The notes under the pieces were generated by a model. It was not told the origin of the DNA. It saw nothing but the letters and a program-made list of their open reading frames with translations, and made no database searches. A DNA stretch of 64,000 bases. Origin: Strix aluco. Taxonomy: Eukaryota > Chordata > Aves > Strigiformes > Strigidae. Of the stretch, positions 1 through 19,134 are shown piece after piece. The position numbers and the translations under genes are program-made. The stretch spans positions 19,309,501 through 19,373,500 of the forward strand of contig NC_133937.1 in assembly GCF_031877795.1 (NCBI RefSeq), written 5' to 3'. Each line of letters starts with the position of its first letter. Position 1 is the first letter of the stretch.

Positions 1-2275
1 TCAGTTATTTGGTGTCATTGTACAAAGCACTCTCAGCTCAGAGCTGGTGTGTTGTTTGCCATCTGGTCTGGATCCTTCATGGTGCAATACCTCTGACTGC
101 AGAAACAGACCCCACCATCTTCTCTGTACAGGATTGGGAAGGAGAAACTTGAATCAATTAGCCAGCCTGCAGAGCCACTGGCCACACACTTGCATGCACC
201 AGTTGCCTGATGTGGGACTGACTGAGTCTGTCCTGCTGAGGAATCAAACTGGTCTGGCATAACGTTAATTGAAATGACTGCATGGAAAACCTCAGGCTGA
301 AAAACCAGTACTTAAACTAGGTCTTGACTTTTCTCCACTGGCTCCAACAAGAGATTATGAGAACCATGTGCTGGAGCTGGCCTTCTGCTCTGTATGTTTG
401 ATCATATTTTTCATCAGCTGAATTCTGCAACACTCAGCAGCAGCCAGCCTTGTACACCCTCACCTTAACCAAACTTCATCTTCTCTGTGGGACAAGGATC
501 TTCACAACCATCATAGCAACATGAAGAACAACCAAAGCTGCACAGAAGCTGCTCAAGGAAAAGCACAGCTGCTAGAGCAGGTTAAAAGGGAAGTAGAAGC
601 TCATGTTATTCTTGGCTTCAGCTGGGGAGAAGAGAAGGGAGAATTTTCTTTCCTTCCAGAGACACATCACCCAAGTGAAAGGGAAGCTGGGTCTCCCTTC
701 AATTTCTTCTCCAGGCAAAGCTGCGTCTTCATGAGAGACGGTTATTCTGGCTTTGCCGTGTTCTCACCTGTGCTTGAGATCAGCACAGGGTGGAGGGGCA
801 GGGTGTGTTGAAAGGGTGTAAGGGCAGGACCAGGTGTTTAAAGAGCTCAGCCCCTTCATCAAGGAATAGGAGAGAATTGTGGCACTACCTGGCTTGGGTT
901 ATCAGGGAGAGGAGTTGGACTCAACTGTGAGTCAGGCTCAGTAGAGGAGAGGGTATTAGAGAGAAGCCCAGGCCCTTCTTTCTTCCTTTAGGGGGAAGAG
1001 TCATGGCAGAGGAGTTAAGCACAGCAGCACCAAGACTGGGCATGTGTTTGGTAGGAAGGCTGCTGGATTGAGGCCTCAGCACTGAATGGAGACTAATCAC
1101 TGAAGCTGCTTCAGCAGCACTGGTGCCCAGAAGCAAGGTAGGATCTGGGTTACAATGAGTGGTCATGACTTGGATGTGCTACATCTATGTTTCAGATGTT
1201 TACGCTTGATCTTTGAATGTATGTTGCAGATAGGGTTGTGCTTCCAGTGATAACTGTTTCAGTGCAGGGTGACTTGGTTCCCTCATTTTGGATTAGCTCA
1301 GAGCAAATAATTTTGTTACAGTGAAGTTGGGCTGACATCTGTGACTGCTTTCAGCATTTGCTCACCAATAGCTTAAACAGCAGCTGCTCCCTGTGGAATA
1401 GGCTTTGGCAAAGACTGAGTAGTTCATATGCTTTGCCTGTGAGGGGTGTCTTACTATGTTCTATTGAGGATCCCTTATTAGCAAAGAACTTGCTTCCTCT
1501 CTGCATACTAACAACATTACAGAAACCTGGTTTATGTCAGGTTTTTCTGTCCCATTCATCTAAGTAAGGTTGTGGTGGCAGGGGTTTTGGTTTTTGCTAA
1601 GAGAAAAGTAAAATATCGTGGTTGTGCTTTTCCCTTGGAGCACGTGCCTGACAAAGGGAAAGGAGGCTGTACTGGGTAGGGATGTCCTGCTCCCTCCCCT
1701 GCTGCACATGGAGCTTCCCTGGGCCCTTGGAGGAGCCCTCTGCATCCCTCTACATTGGCTAAAGCAGCAGGTCCCCCTGGTGCACGTACATCTCAGGACA
1801 GCCACCTCTGTTACAGCTTTCCCAACAGAAACTGCGCAGGGGCAGGCTAGCAGGGCAGGTTGCTGCAGGCAGCCTCTCCCCCGGGAACTGCTGTTTGGAG
1901 CAAGAGTGCTTGGAAGGGCTCCCCCGCCCTGCACTGCCAGGAGCCCAAAGGTACTGGCCCCATCTAGCACAACGGCGAAGCCTGAGCCAAGAGAGGCTTG
2001 ATCTTCCTGCCCCAGTGGGTGCATGCAGACAGGGAGCAGGGAGGGGGCTTGTTTTGCCTTTCATACTGTGTCTGCAGGCCCGCTGTACTGAGGAGCCGCG
2101 TGTTTGATATTTAAGGGAGGAACAGAGATGGCTCCTCCAAACTTCAGGCCCTGTTCTGACTCAGGCTGCCTCATGCTGGTGCTCCTAAGGATGCTTGCTC
2201 TCACCTGGGCTGCTGGCACTTGATTTCTGAGTCTTCACATGCAGGTTCGTGCTCTCAATAACCAGACAGGCAGAA
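1..2275. other. Intergenic sequence beyond PITX3 3' end
   Basis: No exon, RNA gene or clear mobile element could be supported here. The open frames (for example 1560-2024 minus and 1618-2001 plus) overlap on opposite strands, resemble no known family and look like chance frames in moderately GC-rich DNA. In mammals ELOVL3 and NOLC1 lie on this side of PITX3, but I recognised no ELOVL-type histidine-box exon in this stretch. Confidence 0.6.
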
Positions 2276-2297
2276 GCCTTAAAGGGATTGTGCCAAC

Positions 2298-2303
2298 TTT
2301 ATT
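2298..2303 (-). terminator. PITX3: Candidate PITX3 polyadenylation signal AATAAA
   Basis: The plus strand reads TTTATT, so the minus strand carries AATAAA. It is the only exact AATAAA I found on the minus strand between the PITX3 stop codon and the window start. The minus-strand sequence just past it is T/GT-rich (about 2260-2285), as expected of a downstream element. Use of this site would give a 3' UTR of about 970 nt. The site is inferred, with no transcript evidence. Confidence 0.45.
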
Positions 2304-2569
2304 ATCTTTTTTGGAAATGGGATTTGGAGAAGGGAAGGGAAGGAGATGTGCAAGGGGGAGCTGATTGTTGCAAAAGGAGATGCTTTGGATGTACACTGGC
2401 AAAGGTGTTCCTGGTGACTGGAAATGACTGAAGCAGTAAAGCATGATGGGCAGGATGCTGCCTTGGTGGATGTGCTTGCTTTACAGGGTTTTTGGTTTTA
2501 AGGTCTACTTTGTAGGTTATTTCATGTACAAAACAAAAAAGCATATTTTAGTGTCTACATATGTATTTG

Positions 2570-2610
2570 TGTATCTATATATAAGATATATATACACACA
2601 CACATATTTT
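2570..2610. repeat. TA/CA compound microsatellite
   Basis: Alternating TA units run directly into a CA run and then more AT-rich sequence. It falls inside the predicted PITX3 3' UTR, so it would be transcribed if the distal poly(A) site is used. Confidence 0.75.
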
Positions 2611-3257
2611 ATATCCTTACAACTCCCGTTCCTAAGGGCTTCAAGTCTGAAGGGTCATGTGTATATATGCATTATAAAGAGAGATGCCAATCGACCAAGA
2701 CAAGGCTTTCCTTACTGGCTGTGTGATAGATAAGTGGGCAAGACATCTTTAACTGAAATCTCACACATGTGCAGGTAGAAGGCATCAGCAAAGCACTGAA
2801 TGGCAGCCCCTGCGTTGCCCTGTCCCTAGCTGTTCCCTGCAGGGGGTGGCTGCCCATGCTGTCCTGGGGATTTGGGGAGCTTACCCCTGTGGGGTTTGGA
2901 GGGGCAGAATAAAACACACTTGGTTCTGCTGCCTGTGGGTCAGGCACCCCGCATGTCAGGGCTCCTATTTCCCCATGGGGCTTCCAGTAGACTGTTTTGG
3001 TTTCTTTACCACAAAGGAGGAGGTTTGGTGGGCAAGAGGGGAAGGAGTTTGGGAGGGGAAAGACAGTCAAAATTCACCATACGATAGTTAGACAAATCTT
3101 CATAGAGGTCCATCTGCCTGCTTGCTGCTTGCGTGCGCTCTCTCTCTCTTGCTCTCTCGTGTTCGCTCTCATTCTCTGCAGGACGTACGCTGTGTAGGGC
3201 TAAAGGTCTCCTTCTGTCAGGTTAAGGTCAAGTCCCTGGTTGGCGGAGGGCAGCCCT

Positions 3258-9840
<6,583 letters not shown>

Positions 9841-11795
9841 GGGGCAGGGATGGGTGGCAGAAGAGGAGGAATCTGAAAAAGCAGCAGGCACAGGGTGATT
9901 AGGGAGATGAATCTGTGTGTGTGACCTCTCTCTCCAACCCCTCTGGGAAGGACTTGCCAACCCTTGAGGAAAGGTCTAGGAAAAGCAAAGGATCCCTGTT
10001 TCCTGGCTGGAAAATGGACATGCCAGGCTTTCTGCTGAGCTTCCCTATAAATCAAAGATCATCTAGTGACACTTCTATTTGCAGCCTTCAGAGAAAGAGC
10101 CTCCAATTTATAGGTGACATTCAGACTGAAATAGCAACACTGGGAGCATGCTGTGTAACTGAGATCTGAGGAAGTGGTTCTGGGCCAGCCAAGGGCTGTT
10201 AGCACCTTCCCCAGACATCCCGCCTCTCCCATCCTCCCTGCCCAGCTTCCCTCCTCTTTCTCTCTTGCTCCTCTGCAAAATGGTCAAGCCCAAGTAAAGC
10301 TGTCCAGAAAGCACTAACACAGGTGCACATGCACACATCCCAAAAGAAGAGCACTCCTGTGCATGGCACTGATGGGAAGGCATGTCTGCCTGCACAGCAA
10401 ATGCTGTGAGCAGGGACCCAGGCAGTGCAATTGGACTCATTTGGGGTACATAAGGACCTCTGGAGCCTGAATTAACACAGGAATCGCATTACACACCCTT
10501 GGGTGCCTGGGAATGAGTGATCCTGTCTGCAGCAGCAGCTTGCTTCCAGCCTTAGGTCATCCTGGCTGAAGGCTTCTCGTGTCCCCTCAAGTGACTGTCC
10601 GTGTCCATAAGCCACCTCCCCTGGCTGAAAACATACCAGCTGGGAAGTTGGCGATGCTGTTCCCTGCAACTGCAGGCACCACTGGGACTCCTCTGCCACC
10701 TCTTTTCACACCTCTCTGACCCAGGATCAGTTATTCTCATCATGCTCTTCCTCAGGGCCCCCACATCCTTCACCTGTATTGCCCAGAAGAGCTTGGCTGA
10801 GAGCACCACTTTGTTCTGGACCAAATTGGACGCTCATGAAGAGGCAGGCATGAAGCAGTAAGTGCTACAAGCCCAGTCACATCACCTTGGAAAGGTGAGC
10901 TGGCCCTGTGTCAGCCCTTAACCTGAGTTTCGGATCGTAACCCTGCCATATGCAGGATGATGCATTGCCACCAATGCAGGTGTAATGGTTTCTGAAGGCT
11001 GGACTGTTTTGAGGGGACCACAGCACCTCCTGAAACTCTGGTCAAACAAGTTAATACCTCCTTCCCAGCTAGGAGCCTCTCACTCTAAAACATAACAGCA
11101 GCTGGTGCACTGTGCTGGGATCTGGGACCCCTGGACTTAGGGGCATTTGGATCAGGCATCTGGGGCTTCCAAACTGCAGGTGGAGGCCAGTTGTGAAGAC
11201 TGTATTCTAACTGGTGAAGGATTGCCCAGCCCCTCAAGTCCATATGTGTCAGGGAAGGAGCCTGCTGAAGGCAGTGTTTCAACTTGACTGCACTAGCATT
11301 TAGACATGTAAACAAGAGATTAATCGCATAGCTGTTGCACCTCCTTTGGAGGTGGATGACAGTGACTAAGAATGTATTTTCAGAGCTGTCTAAAACCTCC
11401 TGTCAATTTGAGCAGGGCTGCCGCCAGGGCCCTTGGCAAGGCTGACCCCCATACCTGCAGCGTGCTTCCCGGGCCGTGGTGAGAGGGCAGGGAGCCGTTT
11501 CTAACGGTTATCTGCCTGGTTTCTGCAGCAGATCTCGCTCTCAAAACCACCAGCGGTTTCCCCTCACTCTCCCCTTCACTCAACCTCCATCCCCAGCCCT
11601 TCCCAGGCACTGACGAATCTGTCTCAACAATGGCCTCAATCAGCACTCTCTGAAAACAGCATCTAATGAAGGCACCTGGTGCTGGTTTCCCAGACCTTTG
11701 CCTCGCTCTGGGTTTCTTCTCTCCTGTGGGAAGGAAGTGGCAGGGGCTCCATCTTTGCTGTGAGGCTGGTTTCCATTTCCACCTTGCAGTGAGCC

Positions 11796-11803
11796 TGACC
11801 TTT
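11796..11803 (-). promoter_or_regulatory. Exact NBRE octamer in PITX3 intron 1
   Basis: The plus strand reads TGACCTTT, so the minus strand is AAAGGTCA, the monomeric NR4A (NURR1/NUR77) response element. It is a short motif and its function is inferred. Confidence 0.3.
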
Positions 11804-11974
11804 GATGTCCACCGGCTGTGCAAGCTCCTGGCAGCAGCAGGGCACAGCCCTGTTGCTTTTTGCCATGTGTACGTACACGAAGTGATGTGACAGGGGCTGT
11901 GTTTTCTTTAATACCTTTGCATGGAGTAAGGGGAGTCCATCTGCTGCTGATATTGCCACGGCTTTTAGCATTAC

Positions 11975-12190
11975 TCTTGGAATTATGCAGAAACGCGCAG
12001 TGAATTAATTCCATGGATTAAGTCTTGATTAAGATGTGTGTCACTTTGCTGTCTCAGAATTTATTAAGAGCCCTTCTTGAGGCGGCGGCAGATGGAATTT
12101 CTGCCCAATGTTTGTAGATGATAATTTCCCCTCTTCTACAGCCATTTGCATATGATTGCATCTGTCAAGCACAATTTCCTCTCTTCTAGG
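11975..12190. promoter_or_regulatory. Candidate enhancer block in PITX3 intron 1
   Basis: Dense homeodomain and POU motifs occur here: palindrome GAATTAATTC at 12002-12011, GGATTA (K50 site) at 12015-12020, a second GATTAAG nearby, and octamer ATTTGCAT at 12144-12151. The block is not low-complexity and has no repeat character, which suggests a conserved non-coding element. That is inference from motif density only. Confidence 0.35.
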
Positions 12191-12684
12191 GCTTGACTCT
12201 GTACTGGACCAGATTTAAGGAGGAATTCAGACTCCTGCCTTGCTGTAACTGAAGGACAGTGTCCTCCTGCACAGGGTCCTGTTTGCTTTGGGACTCTTTT
12301 TGCACATCTTGCGTTGCTTTCATCTGTGCAAACTAGAGCGGAGATGGGAAAACCAGGGGGGAGTGTTTTACAGCTGGTTCCATAAGTGTAAATTACAACA
12401 CAAGGTACAAGGCTCAGGGGAACCCAGTCCCGGTATTGAAAATTCATGCCCCATCCTGAACTGCACCAGTGTAGTGGTTACGAGGTTGATCCAAGCTGCT
12501 GGGCGCAACAACAAGCAGCAGCAGCTGCTTGGCCTGCCTCAGAGATGCAGTGGGCGCCTAGATTAAAACTGGTTTTAAAGTGTGGCCCGTATTCAAGTTG
12601 AAACTGGGAAGTGTGTCTCAGAACAAGTTTGCTTTTTGAAATGAATTTAAAACTAGGAGGATTTCAGAGAGAAGATTGTGTATG

Positions 12685-12702
12685 TATATATATATATATA
12701 TA
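12685..12702. repeat. (TA)9 microsatellite
   Basis: Nine uninterrupted TA units preceded by GTATG. A simple repeat. Confidence 0.85.
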
Positions 12703-15700
12703 ATTACATACCTATTGCATGTGCCCTATGTGGTGGCATCAAGGAAGGCCTTCTCAGCAGGTCGCAGAGAAGCAAAAGCAAAGGGAGATGGGGATCTGCT
12801 CAGCATGGTTATGGAGGACCACAGGAAAAGTCTGCAATGGGGACAGCACATGAGCTCTGTACCAATGTATTTACCCAAAGGTAACCCCACGCCACTGACA
12901 CAAAAGGCTGTAGGTATTATTCTAGATTATACAGCCCTTTCGGATTTAATTAAAGGAGCTTTCTTCTACATTGGCTAGATTGCAGTCTAGGCAGAGACAT
13001 TAAGAAAGTCAACGCTAAACCTTCATGGCATTTCTACTAAGTCGTTTGCCTGGTCTCAGGGAGTTACTGAAATTGGCACCTCAAAAATGTCTTTAGATAA
13101 AATAAAATTTATGATCTCTATCTGAGTCTTCATCTCGCTTTCTTTTAACATAAAAGAATGGTTTCTTTAGGGACAGCTCCTATACTAGCAACATGCAGCC
13201 AGGCTTGCTCAGAGATTTCAGTTTTGTAAAACTCCTTCTATCAACATACATAATTGCTCCCAAGATAAAGGTTCCTAAATCCATAACAAACATACCTTTT
13301 CTTCCAGTTGCTACCCACGTGCATCCTCTCCCTGGCTCCTGTGCAACAGCACCAGCAGCCACCTGCACAGGGCCCTTCAGCTGGATGGGGAGCTGCCATC
13401 CTGCTCCACGGTGGAGGCTCAGTGGAGGGCAGGGGGAAGAAAGTGGCTTTTACTCTAGGCTTTTTCTCCTTTCAAATTCACCCCCTTTCTATTTCTGCAT
13501 CAGTGCCGGGCTGCCCAAGCCAGGGCCATTGGGGCAGGAGGAGGAGTGCAACCTTGTTTACCCAAAAAGAGCAAGCAAGGGTCCCCGTGACCTCTCTCCT
13601 GGTTCTCAGTAATATGCTGCTCCATCACCCGGGAGCAAAGATGCCTTTGCTTGGGTTTTTTTTGAGAGGCGGGGAGGAAACATAAAGGCTGACTGTGACC
13701 AAGTAAGGCTAATTATAGTGGTGGCTTTTGTGATGTGGATGTTGCCTGCTGAGAGCTGCCTTCAGATTGACAAGTGCTTGCTGCTCAACTCCCTGCACTA
13801 CCATTGGGGAGCAGGCTACCTGCTGAACCTGCTTTGGCAGGTTGATCTGGAGGGAAAAAGCTGTCTCTTGGGTTCTTTTGATGTTATTTGCCTTCCCATG
13901 GGCATGTAGGGGTGCTTCAGCAGGAACCTGATACTTGGTGTCCCTAGGCAGCAGCGCATGGACCTCTGGTGACTCATGGGCAGGAGGGAAGCCCAGGTGG
14001 CCAGGCTTCCTCCAGCAGATCGGCACAGCCCCATGGACCTGTGAGCTTCCCCTGCCTCTGCCTCTGGCCAGGGCCATGGTAGCTGCAGCCTCTGCTTGGG
14101 TTTGCTGATCTGCACAAAGGGTTCAGGGTTATCCCTCAGGCTGAAAGGTGGTCTGCAATCAGTTGGGAAGGTGGTGTCTTTTCTTTCTTCCATCCCCTGA
14201 GGTGAAGGTATGATGTTACACTAGATATCTTAGGGTCAGAGCTGTCTCTTCCTGTTCCATCAATCCCAGAAGTAAGACTCCTGGGAGTAATTAGATTCCT
14301 GATGGAGTCTAGTCGATTGCTTTACTCCTCTCATCCTCATGTTCCCCGTGTGCTGACTGGCTTTTAGCAGAGATAAACATTTGGGACTCTAACTGTACAT
14401 TTTTAGGAAGATGATCTGCCTCTCTGCTTTGGTGCCCAGAAGGGGCTGAGCTAAGGTGAAGCAGCCCCTGCCTCTTCTGCACCACGTCAAAGGGGAAGGG
14501 GCTGAAGCCGCACCTGTTCCCTCCTGGAAGAGCATTTTGTTCTCCGGATACATGCATTTGTTCAGGGGATGATGCCATGAGGGTGCCTGCAGGCTGGGAT
14601 TTCAAGTGCCACAGTCTGCAGAGCACATGAATCACACAGCAACCCAAGAGCCAGGCTCTCTTTGCCGGCCAACCTACAAGGGGCTCTTTCCCTACAGCTA
14701 GAAAGTAAAAAGGATGGGACACAAGACAAGAGTTAATCTTCACTTCCTCAAGACTATAGAAATACAACTGTGGGGAGACCAGGGTCACCCACTGCTAAAC
14801 ATCTCAGTGTAGCTTTAAGTCTCTAAGCTTAATGGAATTGCAGCAGGAACCAAGAGTGACCATTAATCACTGGAAGATAAACAGCAGCAGCCAGCCAGTG
14901 ACCCAGAGCACAGAGCCATTACAGGACAGGAAAGCAAGCTGCCTGCCTCCAAAAACTTCAGGCTGTGCACAGCCCCAGGCTGGCTGAGCAGTGCTTTCGG
15001 GCGCACGCTCATAAATGGATCATTGACCTCCAGCAAGGGCTGAGTCACAGGTTATAATAAACTTTATTTCTCGATTTAGTCCCTTGCAGATGGGCACTAA
15101 CACCTGAGCTCTGGTGCTGTGTGGTTTCCTAGCGGTGTGTGCTGCTTTGAAGCCTGGAACATGGTTTGGGTTTTTTTTTCCTCCCATCAGTAGGAATTGC
15201 CAAAGCTCCCTGAGGCGCTTAGTATCTTATTGCTGTTGGAGCAAGTTGCCTGGGTTGTCTGGCACTGCCCCGCACACATTCTGGGCTGTAAGAACATTGC
15301 AGGCAGTGCGTGGTGCCATGCTAACCGCAGCAGCCCAGGCCCTTGCTGACAGGCTTCCTGCCCGTAGCTGGCAGCACAGGCTGGCTTTCTGGGGAGGGTG
15401 TCCAGGCTGTTTCCACTCTCTTCTCTTTTTGTGCATGGCTCCACAGAGAAGTTCCTGATAACACAAGGCAGGGAGAGGATGGGGAGATAAGGTGCTGTCA
15501 CTGACTTGGCTTATAATGTAGGTAAAACCACTCGGCTGTTCTGGGACTCCATCCTTCATCTCAGAAATGATGTTAATGAGCCTATCTGAGCTGGTAGAGG
15601 CAATGAAGCAAAATTCCTCTAAGTGCTTCCAGATCCTCAGATAAGAGGTGCTAGGGAAATGCCCGGCCTTGCTGGACACTGCCTAATGCATTCCCTGGGG

Positions 15701-15779
15701 GCTGGCGGCAGCCTGCAAGGTGAGAGCAAGCCGCTTGCTTCCTCTGCTTTGACAGGAGCCGCCAGCTGTGGAGGAGGGT

Positions 15780-15960
15780 GATGGCTGAAACCTCTGCTCT
15801 GGGCAGCAGAGGGTTAATAAATCGCCCGTATTCCGGAGGATTATCGCAATGGAAATGTCCCAAGGATTGACAGCTCTATACCCATGTCCGCAGCAAAAAA
15901 AGCTCACAATGGAATGTGTCCCGTTCGCTTATTTGATGGGCCGCACCATGCCCCTGCGCT
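15780..15960. promoter_or_regulatory. Candidate enhancer block in PITX3 intron 1
   Basis: The block contains GGATTA at 15838-15843 (PITX/OTX-type), TGACAG at 15868-15873 (TALE/MEIS half-site) and ACAATGG at 15906-15912 (SOX-type), with several CpGs retained outside any island. The combination suggests a constrained element, unverified. Confidence 0.3.
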
Positions 15961-18102
15961 GGGGAAGCACCCTGCTGTAACCATGCACTGTACATAACAC
16001 ATCGGCCTCCCCAATGGGTGTGTCTGTGGCCCCCAGACTGGACTGGTGGAGATCCAGCTGAGCTAAAGCATGGGGGTCTGCAGAGATGGGGAAACATGCT
16101 TGGGCTTGGCTTAAAGCAAACTATTTGCACTAGTATCTTTGAAGGCCAGTGCTGCCCTTAGCCTACCTGGATAGTTTCTGAAATGGCACCCAGAATTTGG
16201 AAATGAAGAGCTAATCTTAACGCAGAAGGAAAGTCCTGCCAGACTTTCTTCAAAGTTGTTTTTTTCCTAAACTAAACGTTTGTACTTCTTGCATTCTTGT
16301 AAGCATTGCACTGCAGGTCTCGCCATGTCTGGCTGGATTTGTGCTATCCCTTAGATGCTCTGCCTCAGCGAGGCTTTCAGCACCTTGGCTCCATCAGCCA
16401 GGACTGGGATTTTCTTTCTGACAGACTATATAGTTGTATTAATAAACCCATGCTTTGTTATGTCTTGTTTGTTAGGCATCTGGAACAAAATAAATCAGGA
16501 AAGGTTTGATTTTGCCCAAATGAATAGCGATTGCACAAAGTTGCTGGTGCGGTGAGGCTCCATGGTGCAGGAGTGCTGGGAGTGAGAGCGTGGTCTGCAA
16601 TTACAGGGGAAGAAAAGTCCTTCAGGGAAATTAATCCCTTTGCTTTGGGGAAGGGAGAAAATAGACTGATTTCAGTAAGAAATTCTGCCTGGGAGAATCT
16701 TGCAACCAAAACAAAGAACCCACTAACATAGAGCACTGGTATTGGCCTGGCCTGGCCGTACCCACCCCACTCATCCCTGCCTGCCCTTGTCTGCTCTCAC
16801 AGCCCCCACAAGCTGGCTTCAAAGCAACCAATGCCAGCGCTGTGGGATCTGCCAGCATCTTCACAGGAGAAATAGCTGCATAGCCACAGCATGCGAGGGA
16901 CCGTGATGTTCCCTTGCACCCACAAGCTGAGCAGCGGCGTGGCTGGGAGCAAGATGAGACAGTTGCAAACCAGGATCCTGGGCAGGAGTGAGAGGCACAG
17001 GCAGCCTGCCTGCAGCTTGGGGGATGGACACGCACTGCTCGCACGGTAGCAAAGGGCAGCAGGGCCTGGCATCAGCAGATCGGTATGTGTTGCTGTATTT
17101 ATTTGGGCGATTGTATGAATTTGGCTAATTATTCTGGCAGTCAAAGGAAACTGATTCCTGTGGGGGCTACACTCGCAGCAGCATGGCAGGGTCATTTCTG
17201 TATCTCTGTGGCTGTAAAGTTGGCCCATTTTAGGAGGGCTCAGATAGCGAGATCAAGGACTGGAGCTCTATGACTCCAGCTGCTGTCAGGAGTTTTGTAT
17301 GCAGATGGAGGGCAGCAGATGACTCAAGACATTACCAAAGATGTAAATGATTCTCACAATTAGTAAACAAGCTCAAGAAAGCCCCTAATCAAGCGGGTGA
17401 TGCAGGGGGTTGAAGGTCAGGAAGGATCCCGCCATGCTGTCGGCACGTCACAACCTTATGGCTGGCTGACCTCAGTGCGCTGTTGAGCTGCCCGCATCCG
17501 CCATCCATCAGCATTTCTGCTAGAAATCCTTTCTGGAGAAGTTCGACTTGATCATAAACATTTGTTCTGTGACAAAACTTGGCAAAAGCGGCAGCTAGAA
17601 AGAAGCTTTTTTCTTTGGGGGGGTGGGGTGGGATGTTGCTGGATCGTTGTTTTGAAACAACCTGGTGGAGCCCAGAGGGTTGCAGGGCTGCAAAGGGAAA
17701 AGTAGCAACTGCTAAGGGTGCTGTGACTACCCCACCAGCCACCATGGCCAACGAGCAGCCCTGTTGGCTAAGACAAGGAGAGCCCAGAAGTGGCTGGCTC
17801 GCTCCAAGGGATGTGTTGTCTCACAGTGGAAACCCGCAACGCTGGAGGGAGCCGATGTCTGCTGTGCCTGGCTGTAAGGTTTCCTGATGATTTGTCTTCT
17901 TTTTTTTTTTTTCCCCCAAGCAATTTATATTTAAATTTTTTTTTAAAGCTTTCTGGCAGGAAAACCCTTGCAGGACGCAGGCTGCCGTGAATAAAACAAA
18001 CGGATGATCTCAGCCCACAGTATCCCTCCCCTCTTCCTTGGGATACTGTGGCTGGTAGGGCTGGGGCAGGGGGAGGGTGGCTCTGGGATGGATGCTCGAG
18101 CT

Positions 18103-18122
18103 CCCCCCCCCCCCCCCCCCCC
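18103..18122. repeat. C20 homopolymer tract
   Basis: Twenty consecutive C on the plus strand, preceded by G-rich sequence. The tract is prone to length error in sequencing and assembly. Confidence 0.9.
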
Positions 18123-19126
18123 ATCTGCCTTTATGGACCTTGCAACATGCCCTGAAGGTCAGCCTGTTTACCCAGACATTGTTTGAAGGGGGCTGAGGGA
18201 GGCGATCAGCCCTCCCCACTGCAAACACTGCTGGGTCTGATCCTGCAGCGTTTTGCAAGCAGCCTGTACTGGCAGGATCAGGCCCACGGATTGCCTGGTT
18301 TTCATGCAGTGTGCCAGCAACGAACAGTTAAATTGTGCATATCAGGGGCAACGAAGAGGAATGGCTGGTGGGCAAGAAGGGAAGGCTGGCAGCCCTCTGT
18401 CCCCGCAGCCTCTCATCCAGGTGCCCTGCTTGGGGCCGTGGCAAACTGCTCTGTCCCTAAATTTGGGGGCGCAACAGACATCACAAGCAGCAAAACAAGA
18501 GGTTTGAATTTCAGGATCCTGAAATGCGCTGTGCTGCCTAAGGACTGTGTACGAAGTCTGTCTCTTTTTTTTTTTCTACTCCCCCCAAATCCTTCATTTT
18601 TCTATCTGCTAAAGGCTGCATCCCATGCAGAGCCTTGGGAGGTAGGCAGTTTGGGTGGGTAGGAAAGCAAGCTGCAGAGCCCTAATTACTCATCCAGCCT
18701 GGCCCTCCGGCAATCCCATCAAAGCAGTTCAGAGAGAAAAGGGATGGGGCAGAGGGAAGTGAGCTGTCTCAAAACACTGCCGCTTGGGTCACATCACCTC
18801 CCTTCAATCGCCCAGCCAGCCTGCCTGTGCTGGGGATGGGGACCTTACACCCAGAAATACCTCTGCCTCACCCAGCCCCCTGCAATAGTCCTGCCAGCAA
18901 ACCCCACCTGCAGCTCTAGGGTAGTGGGAACAGCCTCCATGGCCTCTCATCGTGGCCTGGGACTAGGGGCACATCTGAGCTCAAGCACTGTGCTTTTTTA
19001 AACACTGCTATTAAAACTCACCCAACACAAATTAAGCTGCAAAAACCTTTTAAATGGGACACAAAAGTACATATTGTTCATCACACTGGAATTTCTCCCT
19101 GGTTAGGTATGGATCCATACACAGAC

Positions 19127-19134
19127 TGACCTTT
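19127..19134 (-). promoter_or_regulatory. Exact NBRE octamer in PITX3 intron 1
   Basis: Plus-strand TGACCTTT gives AAAGGTCA on the minus strand, an NR4A monomer site. It sits in an AT-rich stretch of the intron. Function is inferred. Confidence 0.3.

Larger units (their letters stand above)
2278..3257 (-). other. PITX3: Probable PITX3 3' untranslated region
   Basis: This stretch lies between the PITX3 stop codon and the first AATAAA. It contains an AT/CA microsatellite (2570-2610) and a CT-rich run (about 3133-3175) and no supported coding sequence. The 3' limit depends on the inferred poly(A) signal. Confidence 0.4.
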
